Assembly (NCBI GenBank): GCA_963743015.1
Contig: CAVUOD010000008.1
Coordinates: 177,201-241,200, forward strand
Origin: CAVSRC01 sp963743015
Lineage (GTDB): Bacteria; Pseudomonadota; Alphaproteobacteria; Rhizobiales; Kaistiaceae
DNA: 64,000 nucleotides
Direction: 5' to 3'
Positions 30,665 to 38,447 of the stretch are shown piece after piece; the first letter of the stretch is position 1; each line of letters begins with the position of its first letter. The notes beneath the pieces were generated by a model. It did not search any database. It was given only the letters and a program-made list of their open reading frames with translations, and was not told the DNA's origin. The position numbers were made by a program, and so were the translations under genes.

Positions 30665-31713
30665 GTGGCGACCACTCCGCCGGGCAAAGGCGTTCCCGAT
30701 GCAAGCATGGCCGTTTCGGCAAGCTCGGCCCAGAACGCCGGCGGGATCGCTTCGCGTGACCAGTCGAGCACCTGGGAGAGTTCGGCCAACGACCGCGGCC
30801 CGCACAGGACGCTGGCGACGGCCGGATGGGCCAGCGGCATCTGGATGGCGGCCGCGCCAATATGAACCTGCCGGTCGTGGCAGAACTCGGTCAGGCAGTT
30901 GACCCGCTCGAGAATGGCGGGCGGCGCGGCGGCATAGTTCCAGCGGCCGGTTCCCATCAGCGCGCCGCTGTTGAACGGTCCACCGATCACAACGCTCGTG
31001 CCGCGCTCGACGCAGCGGTCGAGAAGCGGCGACAAGGCGGCCTGATCGAGAAGCGTGTAGCGCCCGGCGAGCAGAAAGACGTCCCAATCTGCGAGGTCGA
31101 GTGCGTCCATCAGGACCTGCCATTCGTTGACGCCCATGCCGATCGCACCGACAAGGCCGGCGGCCTTGAGCTCCGCGAGGGCCCGGTAGCCACCGCCGGC
31201 AAGCTGCTGCCAGTGGATGCGGTTCGTCTCCGCACCGTGGATCATCGTGCCGATGTCGTGGACGTAGAGAATGTCGATCCGGGTCAGTCCCAGCCGCTGC
31301 TGGCTGTCGGCAAAAGACCGCATGACGCCATCGTAGGAATAGTCGAAATACGGTTCGAAGCAGAACGGGTCGACCCAATTGCCGCGTTCGATCTCCGTAC
31401 CGCAATAGGGTTTGAGCAGACGCCCGACCTTCGACGACAACACGACACCGGCGCCGTGCCGGCGCAGCACGTCGCCGACCAGATGTTCCGACTTGCCGAA
31501 GCCATAGAAGGGCGAGGTGTCGACATAGGCGATGCCGCCATCGAGCGCCGCACGCACCGTCTGGCGGCACTGCTCGTCCGATACGGCTTCAAAAAGGCCG
31601 GCAACGGAAGCGGCACCGAATCCGACCTCGGTGACGGACAGGTCGGTTCGGGCTATGCGGCGTCTTGCGAAATCGGTGGCCATGTCATGCGAAGACACCA
31701 CAAACGCATCCAT
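30661..31713 (-). CDS. Aldo/keto reductase (L-fucose/aldose 1-dehydrogenase-like)
   Basis: NAD(P)-dependent TIM-barrel oxidoreductase, about 350 aa. Family motifs: VGFGAASVAGLF, AALDGGIAYVDTSPFYGFGK (Asp and Tyr of the tetrad), VVLSSKVGRLLKP (Lys), and IDILYVHDIGT (His). The pattern is that of D-threo-aldose 1-dehydrogenases, which oxidise L-fucose or similar sugars to lactones. The start at 31713 makes a TGATG overlap with the mutarotase; an ATG at 31683 is also possible. The stop codon lies in the end of the MITE-like element. The neighbours (mutarotase, acid dehydratase) fit an oxidative sugar pathway. Confidence 0.83.
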   Translation of the reverse strand: MDAFVVSSHDMATDFARRRIARTDLSVTEVGFGAASVAGLFEAVSDEQCRQTVRAALDGGIAYVDTSPFYGFGKSEHLVGDVLRRHGAGVVLSSKVGRLLKPYCGTEIERGNWVDPFCFEPYFDYSYDGVMRSFADSQQRLGLTRIDILYVHDIGTMIHGAETNRIHWQQLAGGGYRALAELKAAGLVGAIGMGVNEWQVLMDALDLADWDVFLLAGRYTLLDQAALSPLLDRCVERGTSVVIGGPFNSGALMGTGRWNYAAAPPAILERVNCLTEFCHDRQVHIGAAAIQMPLAHPAVASVLCGPRSLAELSQVLDWSREAIPPAFWAELAETAMLASGTPLPGGVVAT

Positions 31714-32048
31714 CAGTCGAGATGGTAGACTTCGGGTATCATGCTCCACCATTCGTCCTGCGATGCCGATTCCAGCCGCTTCTGGCAGGGATCGGTCAGC
31801 GCCAGCCATTTCCTGCTTATGGCGAGTTGATTCAGGGCCTGCATGTCAGCCACGAAATCCGAGCCCGTGTACTCCCAGTAACCGAAAAGAAGGTTCTCCG
31901 GCTCGCGCAGGTAGATCGAATAGTTGCGGATATTGGCGGCGCTCAGCGCAGCGTCCATCTCGGACCAGGGATGGGCGTGCAGTTCCCTGTAGTGAGCGAT
32001 CTTCTCGGGCCTGATGCCGATGATCATGGCCATGCGCTGAACGCTCAT
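31713..32048 (-). CDS. L-rhamnose mutarotase family protein
   Basis: Small cytoplasmic sugar mutarotase of the RhaM/RhaU (DUF718) type, 111 aa, which interconverts sugar anomers. The family is recognisable from MIIGIRPEKIAHYRELHA, LREPENLLFGYWEY and the WWSMIPEVYHLD ending. ATG 32048 is chosen because AGGAG lies six bases upstream; the open frame begins at a TTG two codons earlier. The enzyme supplies the right anomer to the aldo/keto reductase, whose start overlaps this stop. Members of this family act on L-rhamnose or L-fucose. Confidence 0.88.
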   Translation of the reverse strand: MSVQRMAMIIGIRPEKIAHYRELHAHPWSEMDAALSAANIRNYSIYLREPENLLFGYWEYTGSDFVADMQALNQLAISRKWLALTDPCQKRLESASQDEWWSMIPEVYHLD

Positions 32049-32133
32049 ATCCAACTCCTGCCGACAATTGCGAGGCGAGCGGGAGAACCCGCGCGCACCG
32101 CTTCGGGCCGAACCACCGGCCGCGATCGATTGA

Positions 32134-33048
32134 CTATTCCTTGGTCCCGCCGGCCGTCATGCCGGTGACAAGGAAACGCTGCGAGAAGAGAAACACGATA
32201 AGCACCGGTGCCACCGCAATCAGGATGGCCAGGGCCAGCGTCGACAGCGAGATCGTGGTCGATGCCGCATTCGTCGGGTTGAACTGACCGACGTTCGACA
32301 GCAGTTCGGCAATGCCGACCTGAATCGGGGACTTGCGTCCGGGAACCGTGACGAAGGGCAGGAAGTAGTTGTTCCAGTTGCCGGTAAAATTGAAGAAGCC
32401 GACCAGGGCGATGACCGGCGTCGCCAGCGGCATGGCGACCATGCGGAACACCTGGAATTCGCCGGCGCCGTCGATGCGGGCGGCGTCCAGAAGGTCTCTG
32501 GAGATGGCGGTCGAGAAGTAGATGTAGGTCAGGTAGACCCCGAAGGGGAAGAACGAAAACGGCAGGATCACCGAGAACGGGTTGCCGATCAGGTGCACGG
32601 CGCTGAGTTCGAGAAAGATCGGCAGCACCAGCGCGGTGCTCGGGACCAGCATGACGACGAGCGTCAGGGCGAGCAGCGTCTTGCGCCCGGGGAACTCGGT
32701 CAGCGCCATCGCATAGCCCGCGGGGATGCTGATGGCGAGCGTGATGGCCAGCGCCGCCACGCAGTAGAAGGCCGAATTGGTCAGCCAGGTCCAGATCAGG
32801 CCCTTCTGGAAGTCGATCAGGCTGTTCCAGTTATGGATGAGCGTGGGGATATCGCCAATCGCGAACGGGTTGTCGAGCAGAAGCTGCCGGTCGGTCTTGG
32901 TGGGAGCGAGCACAAACCACACAAGCGGAACGACGAAGAACAGCACGAAGAAAATGAGAAGCAGTGCCGTCAAGACACGGCCGAGCCACGCCCCCGGTGA
33001 CCCGGTCTGCGGCACCGCTTCTCCAAGTTGGCGGTCACGCGCGCTCAA
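32134..33048 (-). CDS. CUT1 sugar ABC transporter permease 2 (MalG type)
   Basis: Inner-membrane permease, about 304 aa. The EAA loop is DAARIDGAGEFQVFRMVAMP, and SQRFLVTGMTAGGTKE is the usual C-terminus. TTG 33048 is chosen after GGGGAGG; it overlaps the upstream permease stop by 14 nt. It forms a heterodimer with the preceding permease. No ATPase gene is present in this operon. Confidence 0.9.
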   Translation of the reverse strand: MSARDRQLGEAVPQTGSPGAWLGRVLTALLLIFFVLFFVVPLVWFVLAPTKTDRQLLLDNPFAIGDIPTLIHNWNSLIDFQKGLIWTWLTNSAFYCVAALAITLAISIPAGYAMALTEFPGRKTLLALTLVVMLVPSTALVLPIFLELSAVHLIGNPFSVILPFSFFPFGVYLTYIYFSTAISRDLLDAARIDGAGEFQVFRMVAMPLATPVIALVGFFNFTGNWNNYFLPFVTVPGRKSPIQVGIAELLSNVGQFNPTNAASTTISLSTLALAILIAVAPVLIVFLFSQRFLVTGMTAGGTKE

Positions 33049-33973
33049 AGAGGCCTCCCCGGAAGACGAAGAAGACGCTGAGCACGATGGCGATGAGCAG
33101 GAGAACCAGCGAGATCGCCGCCGAGCCGTTGAAGTTGCTCTGCTTGAAGGCATAGAGGAAGGCGAGCTGGTTGAGCGAATAGTCCTGCGTGACCACGCCG
33201 CGGCTCGCCTGGGACAGGACCTTGGGCTCGACGAAGAGCTGGGTTCCGCCGGCGAACGACAGGATGACCATGTAGGAGATCCACTTGCGCAACAGCGGAA
33301 TTTGGATCGACCATGCCGTCCTTATCGGGCCGGCTCCATCGACGCGCGCGGCCTCGAGGATGTCGTTGCTGATGTTGTTGAGGGCGCCATACATGACGAC
33401 GATCCATCCACCGGCGCCGGTCCAGAATGCAATGACGGCAAGAACGAAGTGCAGTTGGTTGACCTGCACGACATCGACGAATGTCTTGAAGCCAAAGGCC
33501 TTGATGACAAAGGAAACCGGGCTCACGGTCGGGTCGAGCACGAAGAGCCACAGCATGACGCTGGCGGCTCCGGCCAGGGCACCGGGAATGTAGTAGGCAA
33601 ACCGCACGCTGGTCGACAGCCAGCGGGCACCGAGCGCGTGGACGACGAGGGCAAGCAGCACGACCAGCACCACCAGGCTGGCCAGCCACACGATCAGGTA
33701 GAGGCTGACATGCTGCAGGGCCGGGAGGAAGCGATAGTCGTGGAACACCTTCACGAAGTTGGCGAAGCCGACGAAGGCGCCGCGCTTGGTGAAGGCGAGA
33801 TAGATGGCGTAGGCGGTCGGCAAGATGCCGAAGACGAGCAGGAAGAGCGTGTAGAGGCTGACGAATGCCAATCCAGCCCGGGCTTGAGCATTCTGCATCG
33901 TCGGCTCAGCCCGCGAAGCGGGCCGCTGCCCACCCGATTGCGGGCGGGCAGCGGTATCAGTCGGCGTATTCAC
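33035..33973 (-). CDS. CUT1 sugar ABC transporter permease 1 (MalF type)
   Basis: Permease of about 312 aa with a Pro/Arg-rich N-terminal tail before the first span (GLAFVSLYTLFLLVFGILPT). The EAA loop is EAARVDGAGPIRTAWSIQIP. GTG 33973 is chosen because CGGAG lies seven bases upstream; the open frame extends to a TTG at 34000. It lies 36 bp after the binding-protein stop, without the stem-loop seen in other importers of this window. Confidence 0.9.
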   Translation of the reverse strand: MNTPTDTAARPQSGGQRPASRAEPTMQNAQARAGLAFVSLYTLFLLVFGILPTAYAIYLAFTKRGAFVGFANFVKVFHDYRFLPALQHVSLYLIVWLASLVVLVVLLALVVHALGARWLSTSVRFAYYIPGALAGAASVMLWLFVLDPTVSPVSFVIKAFGFKTFVDVVQVNQLHFVLAVIAFWTGAGGWIVVMYGALNNISNDILEAARVDGAGPIRTAWSIQIPLLRKWISYMVILSFAGGTQLFVEPKVLSQASRGVVTQDYSLNQLAFLYAFKQSNFNGSAAISLVLLLIAIVLSVFFVFRGGLFERA

Positions 33974-34009
33974 GTCGTCAGAACTCCGACGTTTGAACAA
34001 GGCATCAGG

Positions 34010-35284
34010 TCAGTTGGTATCGTAGCCCTCGACCTGAGCTTCGTTCTTCATCTCCTGTTCCCAGGATGCTGACAGATCGGAAATCGTCTTTCCGGCAGCA
34101 AGGCCAGGCACGATGATCTTGGACCAGGACGTCTCGGGGGAGAACTTGGGATAGCCCCAACCGCTCCACACCGAACTCGCCGCGGTCGAAACGGCCACCT
34201 TGAAGTCGCCGGCAAAGAAGCCGCTGGACGCCTGGGTGTCGAGCCACGTGTCGGCGGCGGACTGGTAGGCCGGAAGCCCGCCCGTGCCAGCCGTCTTTGG
34301 GTTGGTGATGATATACTTCATGAACGTGACGACATCAGCGGTATCCGTCGTGTGGCTGGAAATGTACCACACACCGCCACCAACGTTACCAGTCACCTTG
34401 TCGCCGCCATCCCAGTAGAGGGGAGGAGCCGCGCCCCACTCGCCGGGCTTGGCGTTGACGCTCTGGTCATTGTGGAAGAGCGCGCCCGAATACCAGGCGG
34501 GCCCGGGGATGGCGACGAGGTGATCCGCCTTGGCGACAAAGCTGGCGCCGAAGACACTGTCCTGCGTCACGGTGCCATTGCCCAGCATGTGGTCGAGCAT
34601 GGCGGTCACGCGCTTCGAGTTCGGCGCGTTCACGTCGGACATGAACGTGTCGCCCTTCACCTGGAAGATCGGTGCTGCTCCGGCCCAGTAGTAGATGTAG
34701 GGGCCTTCGAAGCCGTCACCGACGGAACCCAGGAAGTAGCCGGGGTGGTCCTTGGCGAGCTTGTCGCCGAGCGCCTGGTAGTCTTCCCAGGTCTTGGGCA
34801 CGTCGTAGCCGAACTGGTCCAGCAGCTTCTTGTTGTACCAGAACAGCACCGGGGCGAGGTCGTTCCTGAGCCCGTAGACGGTGCCGTCCACGGTCACCGG
34901 ATCGAGGGCGCCGGGGGTGAAGCCGTCCAGCCACGCCTTGTCAAACATGCCCTTGTTGAGCACTGCGGCAAACGCCTGGACGCCATTGGTCTCCTTCGCT
35001 ATCCACGCGACGTCGTTGTTCTGGGTCGAGAACACCACGTCCGGCCATCCCTCGCCGGCCTGATCGGCGAGCCCGATCTTGGTCTGCAAAGAGCCCGATG
35101 CACCCGATGAGGCATCGTAAAGGACCATGTTGATCTTGACGTTGGGATTGTCCTTGATGAATGCCTCGACGGCGGGCTGGCGGACGGCGTCAACCCAGAC
35201 GGTGATGCCCTTGCTGTCAGCAGCAAAGGCCGAGCCGGCGGCCAACATCGCCGCGAGCCCCAGAGTGATGCGCAGTGATTTCAC
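34010..35284 (-). CDS. CUT1 sugar ABC transporter substrate-binding protein
   Basis: Periplasmic family-1 binding protein, 424 aa, signal peptide ending AGSAFA|ADS. ITVWVDAVRQPAVEAFIKDN and ENGxYGLRNDL-type sequence (VDGTVYGLRNDLAPVLFWYN) are family features. It follows the dehydratase gene by 33 bp in the same operon, so it likely binds the aldose that the reductase and dehydratase process. The specific ligand is unknown. Confidence 0.92.
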   Translation of the reverse strand: MKSLRITLGLAAMLAAGSAFAADSKGITVWVDAVRQPAVEAFIKDNPNVKINMVLYDASSGASGSLQTKIGLADQAGEGWPDVVFSTQNNDVAWIAKETNGVQAFAAVLNKGMFDKAWLDGFTPGALDPVTVDGTVYGLRNDLAPVLFWYNKKLLDQFGYDVPKTWEDYQALGDKLAKDHPGYFLGSVGDGFEGPYIYYWAGAAPIFQVKGDTFMSDVNAPNSKRVTAMLDHMLGNGTVTQDSVFGASFVAKADHLVAIPGPAWYSGALFHNDQSVNAKPGEWGAAPPLYWDGGDKVTGNVGGGVWYISSHTTDTADVVTFMKYIITNPKTAGTGGLPAYQSAADTWLDTQASSGFFAGDFKVAVSTAASSVWSGWGYPKFSPETSWSKIIVPGLAAGKTISDLSASWEQEMKNEAQVEGYDTN

Positions 35285-35317
35285 GGTTCCCTCCTATTTC
35301 ACGCAGTGGTCCTTGGT

Positions 35318-36508
35318 CTAGGCAATGGTTCTTGTACGGGCCGGGTCGGCCCCGTCCGGGACGAGATGGGGTGCTGGCTTGAGCCGCGGATTGAACGGCG
35401 CGGCGCCGAGGTCGGCCTCGGCCAGGACGGTGGGGCGGGCCCAATCGCGGCGGGCGCTTTCGGAGAGCACCAGGCCATGGCCGGGACGGTCGGGCGCGTA
35501 GATCCACCCGTCACGAATCTCCATCGGCTGCTCGACGAGATGATCGAAATTCTGGAACGAGTATTCCAGCCATTCGACCTCGGGCAGGGCACAGGCCGCA
35601 TGCACACCGAGCTCGAGGAAGGTATTGCCGAGGCTGATCGGGATGCCGAGCTCGGCGGCAAGCCAGCCGATGCGCATGACGTCGGTGACCGGGCCGTGGA
35701 CGTTGAGGATGTCCGTTCCGCCCGCCATCATGAGCTGCCTCTTGCCGGCGGCGTCGAGGTATTCGCCAGAGTTGATGAGCGTCCACGGCGCGCCCTGACA
35801 CAGCATGCGCAGACCCTCGAAGTCGTCGCGCATGATCGGGTCTTCGACCCAGAGCAGCGGGAAGCCGGCATCGCGAATCTGCGTGAGCTTGACCAGCGCT
35901 TCCTTGGCGCCCCAGGCTTCGTTCGCGTCGACCATGACGAGCGCGCCGGGGCGCACCGCCTTGGTCAGCAGGTCGAGCCGATGGAGGTCGCGGGCGAAGT
36001 CGGGATGACCGACCTTGATCTTGAAGGCGCTGTAGCCGATGGAATCGGCATAGGCGAAGAACTCGGTGAATTCGTCGTCTTCCAGATGGAAATCGAGGCC
36101 CGAGGCATAGGCCCGTACGCGCTCGCGCCGGCTGCCGAGGAACCGGTGAAGCGGCAGGCCGACCTGCTTGGCGGCAAGGTCCCACAGCGCGACCTGCACC
36201 GCCTCCTCGAAAGGCAGGGCGAAGGCACGCCGGTTGCCGCCGCGCGGCCGATTGACGCGATGGATGAGTCCGAGCGGCGGCTGGCCCTCGAGGCCCTGCC
36301 ATACCTCGCTCTGGAAAATGCGGACAATCTCCTCAAGCGCGGGGAGCGGGCGATGCAGGTTCTGCATGAAGCCCAGGCCGGACCGGCCTTGTTCGTCGAA
36401 CAGCTCAAGCGCGGCGATGCTGGCGTCGTCGACGCGAATCTGGCTGTCGCCTATGACGCGGTCTCGCGCGAACTGAAATCGCGTGATCTGGAAGGATGAT
36501 AGTCGCAC
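35318..36508 (-). CDS. Enolase-superfamily (mandelate racemase/MLE) sugar-acid dehydratase
   Basis: Mg-dependent enzyme of about 396 aa that abstracts the proton next to a carboxylate; in this setting it probably dehydrates an aldonate to a 2-keto-3-deoxy acid. The KxK motif is FKIKVG; metal ligands are VMVDANEAW and WVEDPI, with INSGEY as third site; ILNVHGPVTDVMRIGWLAAE is the C-terminal barrel. It is shorter than L-fuconate dehydratases (about 440 aa) and nearer to rhamnonate-type ones, so the substrate is unsure. GTG 36508 is the start. It is first in the operon, with the TGATATATCA operator 23 bp upstream. No lactonase or keto-acid aldolase follows. Confidence 0.82.
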   Translation of the reverse strand: MRLSSFQITRFQFARDRVIGDSQIRVDDASIAALELFDEQGRSGLGFMQNLHRPLPALEEIVRIFQSEVWQGLEGQPPLGLIHRVNRPRGGNRRAFALPFEEAVQVALWDLAAKQVGLPLHRFLGSRRERVRAYASGLDFHLEDDEFTEFFAYADSIGYSAFKIKVGHPDFARDLHRLDLLTKAVRPGALVMVDANEAWGAKEALVKLTQIRDAGFPLLWVEDPIMRDDFEGLRMLCQGAPWTLINSGEYLDAAGKRQLMMAGGTDILNVHGPVTDVMRIGWLAAELGIPISLGNTFLELGVHAACALPEVEWLEYSFQNFDHLVEQPMEIRDGWIYAPDRPGHGLVLSESARRDWARPTVLAEADLGAAPFNPRLKPAPHLVPDGADPARTRTIA

Positions 36509-36816
36509 GTTGCTCTACCACGCGGTAACGATGATATATCAACTTCAGATATTTAATAGACTAGGACGGCCGGGGAGAGCAAGAGTTCGCGGGCACGAAT
36601 CCACCGGAAGCGCCACGGGAGGCGACCGGCGAGGCCGCCCGAGCGATCCGACCCCGCGCGCTTGCGCGAAACCGCGTCGCGACCGGGCTTTGCGGATGTG
36701 CCGGCGATCAGGCCAGCGCGCTGGGCGCGGCGGTTCGCGACCGTCACTTTGGCGCGAGACGAATTTCGCGTGATCCCGGAGAAGACCGGCAGAACCGGAC
36801 CGGCGCGATTGCCAAT
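36509..36816. other. Intergenic region upstream of dehydratase operon
   Basis: About 308 bp. An AT-rich tract of about 40 bp (36525-36562) holds the palindrome at 36531-36540 and likely the minus-strand promoter. The remainder to the mscS-type stop is GC-rich; no gene, repeat or clear terminator was recognised. Confidence 0.45.
36531..36540. promoter_or_regulatory. TGATATATCA palindrome, putative GntR operator
   Basis: Perfect 10-bp palindrome 23 bp upstream of the dehydratase start, identical to 27443-27452 in front of gntR. AT-rich 10-mers are rare in this GC-rich DNA, and both copies lie in regulatory position. It likely places the dehydratase/importer/mutarotase/reductase operon under the same GntR regulator. 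Confidence 0.6.
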
Positions 36817-38160
36817 TCATTGCGTGCCGGACGGCAGCTCCACGCTCTTTTCCACCGGCGTCTTGAGATGCACGTCGCGCTGCGGAAAGGGTATCTCGAT
36901 GCCGTTCTCCTTGAGAGCGTCCCACAAGGCCAGGAGAACATCGCTTTTGACATTCACCACCCCCTCGGCAGGGTCGCTGATCCAGAACCGCAAGATGAAG
37001 TTCACCGACAAGTCACCGAAAGAGGTGAGGTGGCAGACGGCGGCAGGGGCTCTCAGCACGCGGGTCGCGCGCCGGGTGGCCGCAATGGCTATCCGGCGAA
37101 CCAGATGGGGGTCCGAGGCATAGCTGACGCCGAACGGCACTTCGAGACGAATGTTCTTGTCCGAGTAGGACCAGTTGACGACCTGGCTGGTCACCAGGTC
37201 CTCGTTGGGGATCAGGTATTCCCGACCGTCGCGGGTGACGACCGAAACGTAGCGGGCGTTCAACTGGTTGATCCAGCCGAACGTCTCGCCCAGCGAGATC
37301 ACGTCGCCGGGCTTGATCGACCGGTCGACCAGCAGAATGATGCCGGACACCAGGTTCGAAACGACCTTCTGCAGGCCGAAGCCAAGACCCAGGCCCACGG
37401 CGCCGGAAAAGACGGTGAGGCCGGTCAGGTCGAGGCCGACCGACTGCAATCCGACAAACACCGCCAAGGCGAACAGACCGATGCGGAGGAGCTTGCCGGT
37501 CAGCACCCGCATCGACGGCGACATGTCCTCGACTTTCTGGAGACGCTGCTCGCTGGCGGCGCTGACCGCCGATGCCAGCCAGAACAGGATCGTGAGGATG
37601 AGCCCCGCCTTGATGAGGAGAAGGAGGGAAACGCGAAAGTCGCCGATGTTGACGGCGGCGGCGTCAAGCACGGCCGTTGCGGTCTGCGCCAGGTTGAGGA
37701 TGTTGAGCGCGGCGATCAGCCATGCACCGACGGCGACGATGCGCGCCGCAAGCCGGTTGCGGATGAAGCGCGAAGTGATCGAGACGACCACCCACACGGC
37801 GACAAGATTGACGGCAATGAGGATGAGATGCGATCGGTCGGGCACCATCACCTGGCGCACGGTCGCGACGGCTACCAGACCCAGGGTGACAAACAGAATG
37901 GGGCGGATGCGGCGAAGGACGAGCGCATAGAAGCGCATGCGCCGCAGCGTGGTATCGCGCGCCCGCACCCACCGCTCCATCGGGGGCTCGATGTAGCGGC
38001 CGCCGAGCCACGCCAAGGCGGCCAGCAGAACGATCAGGAGTATCTGCAACAGGCCCCACGGCTCGATGATCAGCCGGAACCATGCCGCAAGGTGCGCGAC
38101 CAGATTGTCGAGCTGTTGAACGAGGCCAGCCCAACTCTCGAGCGGTTCGGTCTTCTGCAT
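36817..38160 (-). CDS. MscS-family mechanosensitive ion channel
   Basis: Inner-membrane channel of 447 aa that opens under membrane tension. Several N-terminal spans precede the MscS core: the pore helix and following segment VFSGAVGLGLGFGLQKVVSN, then the beta domain (RSIKPGDVISLGETFGWI, EYLIPNEDLVTSQVVNWSYS) and a C-terminal domain ending EIPFPQRDVHLKT. It is longer than E. coli MscS (286 aa) because of extra N-terminal helices. ATG 38160 follows GGAGAGACGAAC. It stands alone, divergent from tamA. Confidence 0.92.
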   Translation of the reverse strand: MQKTEPLESWAGLVQQLDNLVAHLAAWFRLIIEPWGLLQILLIVLLAALAWLGGRYIEPPMERWVRARDTTLRRMRFYALVLRRIRPILFVTLGLVAVATVRQVMVPDRSHLILIAVNLVAVWVVVSITSRFIRNRLAARIVAVGAWLIAALNILNLAQTATAVLDAAAVNIGDFRVSLLLLIKAGLILTILFWLASAVSAASEQRLQKVEDMSPSMRVLTGKLLRIGLFALAVFVGLQSVGLDLTGLTVFSGAVGLGLGFGLQKVVSNLVSGIILLVDRSIKPGDVISLGETFGWINQLNARYVSVVTRDGREYLIPNEDLVTSQVVNWSYSDKNIRLEVPFGVSYASDPHLVRRIAIAATRRATRVLRAPAAVCHLTSFGDLSVNFILRFWISDPAEGVVNVKSDVLLALWDALKENGIEIPFPQRDVHLKTPVEKSVELPSGTQ

Positions 38161-38447
38161 GTTCGTCTCTCCGGCCGCCAGCCATTGCGTCGCTGCGATA
38201 GTAACTGGATTTGACCGCATTTTGCGGAGCGGGCGCAGCAACCCTGTGGTGGTCAACGGCTGGCCGAGCCCTTGACCGAGGGGGCGAAATCACCCGAATT
38301 TCGGCGGAAACCGGGGCCAACATGCCCGGGCGAGAGCATGCTACACTGTCTCTTCACCTGAATTCGGCAGCCTCGCCCATGGTAGCAAGCCTGCCGATCC
38401 GAAGACCTGACCAGCCTGGGGGCGGTCGATGAACAGGCGCCGTCGTA

